Source: Haematobacter genomosp. 1
GTDB lineage: Bacteria > Pseudomonadota > Alphaproteobacteria > Rhodobacterales > Rhodobacteraceae
Direction: 5' to 3'
DNA: 40,949 bases
Assembly: GCF_002196855.1 (NCBI RefSeq)
Contig: NZ_NIPW01000033.1
Location: forward strand, 1 to 40,949
The position numbers and the translations under genes are program-made. The notes beneath the pieces were generated by a model. It saw only the letters and a program-made list of their open reading frames with translations, was not told where the DNA came from and ran no database searches. Below, piece by piece: positions 34,447 to 40,949 of the stretch (positions are counted from its first letter, which is position 1; each line of letters begins with the position of its first letter).

Positions 34447-34911
34447 TTACTCCACCAGCGGGACGAGCGCGAGCAGGCGCTTGCCCTCCTCCGCGCTCAG
34501 AAGGGTGCGGAACAGCCGCTCGATCCGGTCGCGATAGGTCAGCAGCGCGGCAGAGGACAGCGCTGCCGGATCGCCTCGGAGTTGTTCGGCGGAAGCCTGT
34601 TGCCACAGGATCAGCAACTCGTGCGCGGCAACGGCGCTGGTGGCATTGGCGACACGGCTTTCCTGGCGGAGAAGCTGAACCCGGAGCCGCGTCTCCACTT
34701 CGGCATAGCGGGGCCGGAGGCGTTCGACCGCGGCCGCACGCTCCGACGGCGGCAGGATGAGCAGCTCCTGATAGATGCCTATGGCCAGCGTTGCGAGGTC
34801 GGCGGCCCGGTCCACCGTGCCGGCATCGTAGAGCGCGAGTTGCGGTGCGCAGCCTGCCAGAGCCAGCGAGAGGGCGATGACCAGCGGTCGGACGAGGGGA
34901 GGGAGGCGCAT
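34447..34911 (-). CDS. Small lipoprotein, unknown
   Basis: The 154-residue product starts with a lipoprotein signal (LVIALSLALAGC, Cys21). The mature part is helical, with RAAAVERLRPRYAEVETRLRVQLLRQ (quoted as ERLRPRYAEVETRLRVQLLR), and no known domain was recognised. It begins 60 bases after RNase T2 and ends 25 bases before the aminotransferase gene, so it may belong to one transcript running RNase T2-lipoprotein-aminotransferase-ligase. Confidence 0.75.
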   Translation of the reverse strand: MRLPPLVRPLVIALSLALAGCAPQLALYDAGTVDRAADLATLAIGIYQELLILPPSERAAAVERLRPRYAEVETRLRVQLLRQESRVANATSAVAAHELLILWQQASAEQLRGDPAALSSAALLTYRDRIERLFRTLLSAEEGKRLLALVPLVE

Positions 34912-34971
34912 CTGGAAGCCGCGTCTGGATGAGTGTCCACCTTACCGTGCCGCATTGCAGCGAAGAAGCCC

Positions 34972-35625
34972 CTAAGGCGCTTCGAGTATAGCGTTTTTCA
35001 AGGTGCAGTCGCGGATCGCATCCGGGCCGCAGCGGCGGGGTTCCAGGTCTTTCGTCAGGCAGACGCGCACCTCGGCGATATGGCCTGCGGAACAGGTGAC
35101 GGTGAGCATGTCGCGCGTCATTCCGGGGTTCGCCTCGATGAACGCATCTTCGACCACGAAGGCGGGAAGGCGCACATCCTGTTGCAGGCGAGAGAAGATC
35201 TCCGGCAGCGCGATGCTGCGGTAGGCCCTGCGCTGGGCGGTAAGATAGTCGCGCGCGCTCAGCCCCGCGCAGCGCCCATGCTTCTTCCACTGATACCAGG
35301 CAAGTCCCTGCGAGCCCATGATATCCGTCATCGCTCCCGTCTCCACCCGCGAGGGATCGCGCGTGGAGGTGCGGCAGAATTCGGGCCAGCCTCCCTTGTC
35401 ATACTGCGGCCAAAGGCCATGAAGGAGGAAGCCGTGGCGATGCCGGGGGTCGCACTGCCCGCCCGTTTCCCCCTCGCGCGAACACCAGCCGGGGGACCAT
35501 GTGAGCGCCATGACATAGTAGTCGAATTCCCCTGCCGGACGTCCGCCGCGCGCCTGCGCCAACGCGCCGTCCGCCGTTGCGCAGAGGCTCAGGAAGGCGG
35601 TCAGAACCGCTGTGGTCACGCGCAT
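34972..35625 (-). CDS. Secreted ribonuclease T2
   Basis: The 217-residue product has a signal peptide (MRVTTAVLTAFLSLCATADG, with cleavage near ALAQA). The two catalytic histidine motifs of RNase T2 are FLLHGLWPQ and WYQWKKHGRCAG. Several cysteines (WCSREGETGGQC, FCRTS, VTCSAGH, VCLTKDLEPRRC) should form disulfides in the periplasm. The family cleaves RNA without base preference and may scavenge phosphate or nucleotides. AGGAGAAAAGAGGC precedes ATG 35625. It is divergent from the TrcR gene. Confidence 0.93.
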   Translation of the reverse strand: MRVTTAVLTAFLSLCATADGALAQARGGRPAGEFDYYVMALTWSPGWCSREGETGGQCDPRHRHGFLLHGLWPQYDKGGWPEFCRTSTRDPSRVETGAMTDIMGSQGLAWYQWKKHGRCAGLSARDYLTAQRRAYRSIALPEIFSRLQQDVRLPAFVVEDAFIEANPGMTRDMLTVTCSAGHIAEVRVCLTKDLEPRRCGPDAIRDCTLKNAILEAP

Positions 35626-35746
35626 TGCCTCTTTTCTCCTTCGGCCTTCCCGCCTATATATCACCGGACTTCCCGAAAACGTGGAGATCGCGGCCAAGGC
35701 CGCAGCCGTTTTCCCGGCGCGGGAGAGATATGTTAGGAGAGACCCG

Positions 35747-36502
35747 ATGAACAAGCCCCTGATGGCCAAGGCGACCGCGGTCTGGCTCATCGAAAACACC
35801 ACCCTGTCCTTCAAGCAGATCGCGGATTTCTGCGGACTTCACGAGCTTGAAGTGCAGGGCATCGCCGATGGAGACGTGGCCACCGGCGTCAAGGGTTTCG
35901 ATCCGATCGCCAACAACCAGCTCGACGCCGTGGAGATCGAGAAGGGTGAGAAGAACCCGATCTACCGGCTCAAGCTGAAGTTCAACCCCGCCGCCGTGGG
36001 CGAGGAAAAACGCCGCGGGCCGCGCTACACACCCCTTTCCAAACGTCAGGATCGTCCCGCCGCGATTCTCTGGCTCGTCAAGTTCCACCCGGAACTCACG
36101 GATGGCCAGATCGCGAAGCTGGTGGGCACGACGAAGCCGACGATCCAGTCGATCCGCGACCGTTCGCACTGGAACATCTCCAACATCACGCCGGTCGATC
36201 CGGTGGCGCTGGGCCTTGCCCGCCAGTCCGAGCTGGATGCGGCCGTGCAGCAGGCCGCCCGCAAGAAGACGGCGGATGGTGTCGTGATGACCGACGACGA
36301 ACGTCGCAAGCTCGTCTCCACCGAGCAGTCGCTGGGCATGTCGCCCGATGCACGGTTGCCGTCCTCCATCGCGGGTCTGGAGAACTTCTCCCTCTCCGAG
36401 GAGGAAAAGAAACCGGCCGATTTCTCCAATGCGGACAGCTTCTTCAACCTGCCCAACAATGACGACGACGATGAGGACGAGGACGACGATCACCGTCGCT
36501 GA
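35747..36502 (+). CDS. trcR: DUF1013/TrcR-type cell-cycle regulator
   Basis: The 251-residue product is an alphaproteobacterial DUF1013 protein, annotated as the cell cycle transcriptional regulator TrcR. It starts MNKPLMAKATAVWLIENTTL, then has a helix-turn-helix-like segment (KQIADFCGLHELEVQGI), a conserved RRGPRYTPLSKRQDRPAAILWL (part GPRYTPLSKRQDRPAAILW) and TDGQIAKLVGTTKPTIQSIRDRSHW (part IAKLVGTTKPTIQSIRDR), which is a second HTH. The C-terminus is a strongly acidic run (NDDDDEDEDDD). TTAGGAG precedes ATG 35747. The family is conserved and often essential. Confidence 0.85.
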   Translation: MNKPLMAKATAVWLIENTTLSFKQIADFCGLHELEVQGIADGDVATGVKGFDPIANNQLDAVEIEKGEKNPIYRLKLKFNPAAVGEEKRRGPRYTPLSKRQDRPAAILWLVKFHPELTDGQIAKLVGTTKPTIQSIRDRSHWNISNITPVDPVALGLARQSELDAAVQQAARKKTADGVVMTDDERRKLVSTEQSLGMSPDARLPSSIAGLENFSLSEEEKKPADFSNADSFFNLPNNDDDDEDEDDDHRR

Positions 36503-36509
36503 GACCGTT

Positions 36510-36548
36510 GCCGTGGCTGGACTTCGCGAAAGCCACGGCTAATTCCTC
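36510..36548 (+). terminator. Terminator after trcR
   Basis: A perfect 9-bp stem GCCGTGGCT / AGCCACGGC with a 12-base loop starts 7 bases past the stop and is followed by TAATTCC. It would separate trcR from the next gene. Confidence 0.65.
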
Positions 36549-36566
36549 CCCAACGGCGGCTGGCCG

Positions 36567-37508
36567 ATGGGGAAAATGGACAGATTGACCGAACAGGGCG
36601 CGCTGCGCCTTTCCATTGGCGCGACCGTCGTGGTCGCGCTTTTCGGCATTCTGTTCGGGCTGCTGTCGGGCGCCTTCTCCATTGCCTTCGACGGGTTCTA
36701 TTCGCTTGCCGATGCCACGATGACGGCGCTCGCGCTCATCGTGTCGGAACTGATCTTCAGGTCCGCCCGTACGAATGCGCTCTCCGGCAAGCTGCGCGAC
36801 AGGTTCACGATGGGCTTCTGGCATCTGGAGCCCATCGTGCTGGGGCTGAACGGCCTTCTGCTCATGGTCGTGGCGATCTATGCGCTGATCAACGCGGTCA
36901 TGACCATTCTGGACGGTGGCAACGTCCTGAAATTCGATCTGGCTATCTTTTATGCCGTGGTGACGCTGGCGGTCTGCATGGCGATGGCGTGGCTGGGGCA
37001 TCGGGTGAACCTGCGGCTCAAATCCGAATTCCTGAAGCTCGATGTGCGCGCGTGGATCATGTCAGGGTGTATCACTGGCGCGTTGCTGGTCGCCTTCGTG
37101 CTGGGCTGGGCGGTGCAAGGCACACGCCTGGAATGGCTGTCGCCCTATGTCGATCCGGCGGTGCTGGCGCTGGTCTGCCTTGTCATCATTCCGCTGCCGC
37201 TCGGCACCGTGCGGCAGGCGCTTTCGGATGTGCTGCTCATCACGCCGCCCGATCTGAAGGTGCATGTGGACAGCGTGGCCGAGGAGATGGTCGCGAAATA
37301 CGGCTTCAAGGGCTATCGCGCCTATGCTGCCCGCGTCGGGCGGGGCACTCAGGTGGAGCTCTACTTCATCCTGCGGACAGGCCTGCCACCCGAGCCTCTG
37401 GAGCATTGGGATCGTCTGCGGGACGAAATCGGGGATGCCATCGGGGGGGAAGGGCCGGACCGCTGGCTGACCATTGCCTTCACCACCGATCCCGGCTGGG
37501 CGGAGTGA
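36567..37508 (+). CDS. CDF-family cation transporter-like protein
   Basis: The 313-residue product has about six membrane segments and a cytoplasmic C-terminal domain, as in cation diffusion facilitators (zinc/iron/manganese exporters). Segment 2 contains FDGFYSLADATM and segment 3 FGFWHLEPIVLGLNG-like FWHLEPIVLG. By eye alignment to FieF, the four transport-site residues (D45, D49, H153, D157) correspond to Y, D, A and S here. Metal export by the standard site is therefore uncertain. The C-terminal domain (GYRAYAARVG, VELYFILR) is retained. It follows trcR across a terminator. Confidence 0.8.
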   Translation: MGKMDRLTEQGALRLSIGATVVVALFGILFGLLSGAFSIAFDGFYSLADATMTALALIVSELIFRSARTNALSGKLRDRFTMGFWHLEPIVLGLNGLLLMVVAIYALINAVMTILDGGNVLKFDLAIFYAVVTLAVCMAMAWLGHRVNLRLKSEFLKLDVRAWIMSGCITGALLVAFVLGWAVQGTRLEWLSPYVDPAVLALVCLVIIPLPLGTVRQALSDVLLITPPDLKVHVDSVAEEMVAKYGFKGYRAYAARVGRGTQVELYFILRTGLPPEPLEHWDRLRDEIGDAIGGEGPDRWLTIAFTTDPGWAE

Positions 37509-37511
37509 GGG

Positions 37512-38108
37512 TCAGAAGGACCGCCGCGCCCGCATCGCCGCGCTGATCGTGCCATCGTCCAGATAGTCGAGTTCCCCCCCCACCGGCACGCCCTGTGCGA
37601 GAGAGGTAATGGCCGCCCCGGAGCCTTCCAGCGCCTCGGCGATGTAATGCGCGGTGGTCTGACCGTCCACCGTGGCGGGGAGCGCGAGGATCACCTCCCG
37701 CGCCTCCTTCGCCCGAGAGACCAGCGCCGGGATGCGCAGGTCCTCCGGCCCGACGGCGTCGAGCACGGACAGGGTGCCGCCCAGCACGTGATAGCGCCCG
37801 CGGAACGCTCCCGCCCGCTCCATCGCCCACAGGTCCGCCACGTCCTCCACCACGCAGATCTCGCCCGTCTCCCGGCGGGGATCGGCGCAGATCGCGCAGA
37901 GATCGCCAGTGCCGATATTGCCGCAGACCACGCAATCGCGCGCATTCACGGCAACCTGCTGGAGCGCCTCTCCCAACGGGGCCATCAGCGCAGCCCGGCG
38001 GCGGAGCAGGTGCAACACGGCCCGCCGCGCCGACCGGGGGCCAAGCCCCGGCAGACGCGACATGAGCGCGATCAGCGCCTCGATCTCCTCGCTGGCGGCG
38101 TCTTTCAA
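37512..38108 (-). CDS. recR: Recombination protein RecR
   Basis: The 198-residue product acts with RecF and RecO to load RecA at gaps. The HhH region [19 protein letters not shown], the zinc-finger C4 motif [16 protein letters not shown], and the Toprim [17 protein letters not shown] are clear. It is the last gene of the dnaX-ybaB-recR chain, starting 7 bases after ybaB. Confidence 0.97.
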   Translation of the reverse strand: MKDAASEEIEALIALMSRLPGLGPRSARRAVLHLLRRRAALMAPLGEALQQVAVNARDCVVCGNIGTGDLCAICADPRRETGEICVVEDVADLWAMERAGAFRGRYHVLGGTLSVLDAVGPEDLRIPALVSRAKEAREVILALPATVDGQTTAHYIAEALEGSGAAITSLAQGVPVGGELDYLDDGTISAAMRARRSF

Positions 38109-38115
38109 GATGACC

Positions 38116-38460
38116 TCAGAAGGGCAGCTTCATCCCGGCGGGAAAGCCGAAGGATTCGGTGAGGCTCGCCATTTCCGCCTGCGATTTCTCGGCGGCCTTG
38201 GTCTGCGCGTCCTTGATCGCGGCGAGGATCAGATCCTCCACCACTTCCTTTTCTTCCGGGTTGAAGATGGAGGGGTCGATGTCCAGCCCCGTCAACTCGC
38301 CCTTGGCGGTCGCGGTGGCTTTCACCAGACCGGCACCGGATTCGCCCGTCACCGTCGTGGTGCGAAGCTCCTCCTGAAGCGCCTCCATCCTCTCTTGAAT
38401 GTCCTTGGCCGATTTCATGAGCTTCGCCATGTCGCCCATCTGGCCCAGTCCCTTGAACAT
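38116..38460 (-). CDS. ybaB: YbaB/EbfC nucleoid-associated protein
   Basis: The 114-residue product begins [20 protein letters not shown] and contains [16 protein letters not shown], typical of the YbaB/EbfC DNA-binding family. The dnaX-ybaB-recR order is widely conserved in bacteria. It starts 11 bases after dnaX. Confidence 0.95.
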   Translation of the reverse strand: MFKGLGQMGDMAKLMKSAKDIQERMEALQEELRTTTVTGESGAGLVKATATAKGELTGLDIDPSIFNPEEKEVVEDLILAAIKDAQTKAAEKSQAEMASLTESFGFPAGMKLPF

Positions 38461-38471
38461 CCGTTATCCTC

Positions 38472-40247
38472 TCATTCGTCCTCGAAGGGGTCCCATTCAT
38501 CCGGCACTTCGGGAAGCGCCGCCTCCGCCGCTTCGGCCATCGCCGTCTCGGCTGTTCTGACTTCCGCCACGCGGGCGCCGGGGAAAGCCTCCAGCACCGC
38601 CTGCACCAGCGGATTGTTCCGTGCCTCCAGCCGCAGCACTTCCTGCTCCGCGTCGCGCTCTTCCGCAATCGTGCGGCCACCGCCGTCCGAAACGACGGAG
38701 ACGCCCCAGCGCACGCCGGTCCAGCCCTGCAAGCGCCCTGAAAGCCGTGCGGCAAGATCCGGCGGTGCCTCGGGTGTCGGCTGGAACTCGATCCGGCCGG
38801 GCGCGTAATGGACAAGGCGGAGCGTCGTCTCCACCTCGATCAGCAGTTTCACATCCCGGTTCGCGCGGATGAGTTCGACGACCTGCGGAAAGCTGGCGTA
38901 GCGGGCAAGCGACGTTTCCGGTGCGGAGGACAGCGCCATCGCCACGCCCCCGCCGGAGGGCGTAGCGACCGTCCGCGGGCCGGTCTGCGCGGTCTGTGGA
39001 AGGGGACGATCGGCTCCCGCCCTGCTGCCCCGCCCGTTTCCGGGCCCGCTTCCCGGCGCGCCGGGGCCCGGGGGAGGCAGGGATTGCAGCCTGCGTACCA
39101 GATCCTCGGGGGAGGGAAGGTCGGCCACATGTGTCAAGCGGATCACCGTCATTTCGGCGGCCATCATTGCGTTCGGCGCGAGGGAGACCTCCTCCAGCGC
39201 CTTTAGCAGCATCTGCCACATCCGGGTCAACACCCGCATGGAAAGCCGCTCCGCCAGATCCAGCCCGCGCGCGCGCTCGTCCGGCGGAACGGTCGGATCC
39301 TCCGCCGCCTCCGGGGTGATGCGAACGATTGAGAGCCAGTGCGTGATCTCCGCCAGATCGCGCAGCACCGCCATCGGATCGGCGCCCGCCGCGTATTGCG
39401 CGGAAAGTTCCGCCAACGCCCCGGCCGCATCTCCCCGCATGATGAGGTCGAAGAGGTCGAGCACCCGGCCTCGATCGGCGAGGCCGAGCATCGCCCGCAC
39501 CTCTTCCAGCGTGGTTTCGCCCGCGCCATGCGCAATGGCCTGATCGAGCAGAGACATCGCATCCCGCGCCGATCCTTCGGACGCCCTCGCAATCAGCGCC
39601 AGGGCATCGGCGGCGACAAGGGCGCGCTCGCGCTCCGCCACGCCGGCGAGATAGGGGATCATCACCTCAGGCTCGATCCGGCGAAGGTCGAATCGCTGGC
39701 AGCGGGACAACACGGTTACCGGAACCTTGCGGATTTCCGTGGTGGCGAAGATGAACTTCACATGCGGCGGCGGTTCCTCCAGCGTCTTGAGCAGCGCGTT
39801 GAACGCGCTGGTCGAGAGCATGTGGACCTCATCGATGATGTAGATCTTGTAGCGCGCCGACGCCGCCCGGTAATGGACGGAATCGATGATCTCCCGTATG
39901 TCGCCGACCCCCGTGCGGGAGGCAGCGTCCATCTCCATCACATCGACATGGCGCCCCTCCGTAATGGCGCGGCAGGCGTCGCAGACGCCACACGGCTCCG
40001 TCGTCGGGCCCCCAGTCCCGTCTGGGCCGGTGCAGTTCAGCCCCTTCGCAATGATCCGGGCGGTGGTCGTCTTGCCCACCCCCCGGACGCCGGTCATGAT
40101 GAAGGCATGGGCGATCCTGTCCGCCGCGAAGGCATTCTTCAGCGTGCGGACCATCGCCTCCTGCCCGATCAGATCGGCGAAGGTCTGCGGTCGGTACTTG
40201 CGGGCAAGGACCTGATAGGTCGCCGGGGCGCTGTCGCTGGCAGGCAT
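38472..40247 (-). CDS. dnaX: DNA polymerase III gamma/tau subunit
   Basis: The 591-residue clamp-loader ATPase has Walker A GVRGVGKTTTARI and a zinc module (NCTGP, then CGVCDAC). IYIIDEVHMLSTSAFNALLKTLEEPP is Walker B (core IIDEVHMLS), and the SRC motif lies in VLSRCQRFDLRRI. The C-terminal third is proline/glycine-rich, then an acidic end (WDPFEDE), as in tau. No A-rich frameshift site was noticed, so only the full-length form is predicted. Confidence 0.96.
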   Translation of the reverse strand: MPASDSAPATYQVLARKYRPQTFADLIGQEAMVRTLKNAFAADRIAHAFIMTGVRGVGKTTTARIIAKGLNCTGPDGTGGPTTEPCGVCDACRAITEGRHVDVMEMDAASRTGVGDIREIIDSVHYRAASARYKIYIIDEVHMLSTSAFNALLKTLEEPPPHVKFIFATTEIRKVPVTVLSRCQRFDLRRIEPEVMIPYLAGVAERERALVAADALALIARASEGSARDAMSLLDQAIAHGAGETTLEEVRAMLGLADRGRVLDLFDLIMRGDAAGALAELSAQYAAGADPMAVLRDLAEITHWLSIVRITPEAAEDPTVPPDERARGLDLAERLSMRVLTRMWQMLLKALEEVSLAPNAMMAAEMTVIRLTHVADLPSPEDLVRRLQSLPPPGPGAPGSGPGNGRGSRAGADRPLPQTAQTGPRTVATPSGGGVAMALSSAPETSLARYASFPQVVELIRANRDVKLLIEVETTLRLVHYAPGRIEFQPTPEAPPDLAARLSGRLQGWTGVRWGVSVVSDGGGRTIAEERDAEQEVLRLEARNNPLVQAVLEAFPGARVAEVRTAETAMAEAAEAALPEVPDEWDPFEDE

Positions 40248-40287
40248 ATGAAGTGTCCGTCGGAGAGTTCCGCTGAACCTATAGTCT

Positions 40288-40316
40288 CCCGCCGCGTGTC
40301 ACAAGACCGCGGCAGG
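40288..40316 (-). promoter_or_regulatory. Stem-loop in the dnaX leader
   Basis: On the minus strand CCTGCCGCG pairs with CGCGGCGGG (9 bp, one G-T) around an 11-base loop. It sits 41 bases upstream of the dnaX start. No T-tract follows, so it is more likely a leader structure than a terminator. Confidence 0.45.
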
Positions 40317-40360
40317 ACCAACCAACTCAGCTACCGCCCAGAGCGGCGACATCCCAGCCG

Positions 40361-40582
40361 CTACATCTTCACGAGACGCCGGACCTGCGAGGCGATAGTG
40401 CGCAGCACTTCGGCCTCATCGGCACGCGAATCGCTGGCAAGATCCTCCAGATCGTCCACCAGGCACAGCCTGTTGTATTCACCCCTCACATTCGCGAGAA
40501 GCACGGCCACAGCGGTACGGATGGCAACTTCGCCCGTATCCTGCGGCACGGAGGAGAGGTGGGAAGCGGGAACAGCACTCAT
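40361..40582 (-). CDS. Unknown 73-residue protein upstream of dnaX
   Basis: The product (starting MSAVPASHLSSVPQDTGE) is not recognised. It is predicted helical, with EYNRLCLVDDLEDLASD and TIASQVRRLVKM at the end, and it has no signal or membrane segment. AAGG lies 10 bases before ATG 40582; TTG 40591 is an alternative. It precedes dnaX on the same strand by about 110 bases with a stem-loop between them. Confidence 0.6.
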   Translation of the reverse strand: MSAVPASHLSSVPQDTGEVAIRTAVAVLLANVRGEYNRLCLVDDLEDLASDSRADEAEVLRTIASQVRRLVKM

Positions 40583-40591
40583 GACACTCAA

Positions 40592-40949
40592 ACCTTAAAA
40601 AAAACATTCACTGCCGGAAAATGATCTAGCCTTGTCTGCAAAAAGAAAAGTGGAAGGTACAAAGCAATTCTTTCGCAGGGTGGCTTTTCGGTATCTAAAG
40701 CAACCCTGCGACCGGGGCATCTTCCCTGCCCGTTCATGTCAGATACCCCGAAGAAGTATCGATAGTCATTGCCAAAAACACGAAACACTCCTCTTCTGTT
40801 CCCTCATACTTTCGACAACCATAGGCTGAACCTGTTAATCGCCGGTGAAAGCAGTGTTTCGAAAAAGCCCGAGACGGTAGCCCACCTTGATCCTATCTCG
40901 GCTCGAATTATCTCGCATTCGACGGTTTGAACCTGCATTCCCCAAGTGG
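40592..40949. other. 358-bp gene-free, AT-richer region
   Basis: No gene is supported. Base composition is visibly richer in A and T than elsewhere in the window. It contains one strong hairpin (40675-40709) and presumably the promoter of the minus-strand small gene and dnaX. No SRP RNA consensus (GGAAGG...AGCAGCC type) is visible. Confidence 0.6.
40675..40709. ncRNA. Strong hairpin, possible small RNA or terminator
   Basis: GCAGGGTGGCTTT pairs with AAAGCAACCCTGC (13 bp, one mismatch) around a 9-base loop. It is the most stable structure in the gene-free end of the window. A terminator for something outside the window or a structured RNA are both possible. Confidence 0.4.

Noticed and set aside
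40250-40949. SRP (4.5S) RNA gene beside dnaX
   Set aside because: This RNA often lies near dnaX, but no GGAAGG...AGCAGCC core was found on either strand.

Overview
The window is high-GC, gene-dense DNA from an alphaproteobacterium, most probably a member of the Rhodobacterales (Rhodobacteraceae/Paracoccaceae). The evidence is the gene set: a split ImuA-ImuB-DnaE2 mutasome, the dnaB-alr neighbourhood, a DUF1013/TrcR-type regulator, a cysG-DUF2849-cysI-cysH-DUF934 sulfur operon and dnaX-ybaB-recR. The genus cannot be fixed from the sequence alone.

Layout. Bases 1-19 are the 3' end of an initiator tRNA, which in many alphaproteobacteria closes an rRNA operon. It is followed by a hairpin and by mobile-element debris (a serine recombinase C-terminus fused to an IS66 orf2 scrap). 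At 0.9-6.7 kb lies the error-prone polymerase cassette imuA-imuB-dnaE2. Then come a MITE-like element, a small serine hydrolase, an FAD monooxygenase and, on the minus strand, a HisKA_2/HWE-type sensor kinase. The minus-strand chain alr-mlaE-mlaF (cell-wall precursor plus lipid-transport ABC) follows, then a GFA-type zinc protein, dnaB, pyrE and pyrC.

At 17.8-24.1 kb a complete plus-strand urease operon runs ureD-A-B-(orf)-C-(lipoprotein)-(DUF1127)-E-F-G. Three non-urease small genes are interleaved. The operon ends in a second copy of the MITE-like element, whose edge lies at the ureG stop codon. infC (apparently with an ATA start), an anchored helical protein and fpr lead into the minus-strand assimilatory sulfate/siroheme operon (cysG, DUF2849, cysI, cysH, DUF934), with a divergent Lrp/AsnC regulator.

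At 31.6-35.6 kb are a glutamine-synthetase-like ligase overlapping a class III aminotransferase, a small lipoprotein and a secreted RNase T2. A TrcR-type regulator and a CDF-family membrane protein follow on the plus strand. The minus-strand recR-ybaB-dnaX block, one small unknown gene and about 360 bp of AT-richer gene-free DNA close the window.

How the genes work together: the sulfur block makes siroheme, reduces APS to sulfite and then to sulfide, possibly with electrons supplied through Fpr. The urease block makes the three-subunit enzyme and its nickel-insertion chaperones. No clearly new multi-gene defence or mobile system was found. The most interesting signals are the paired MITE-like elements, a DnaA-box pair in front of dnaB, a structured leader before the DUF1127 gene, the GS-like/aminotransferase pair, and unusual starts (infC, dnaE2, the sensor kinase).
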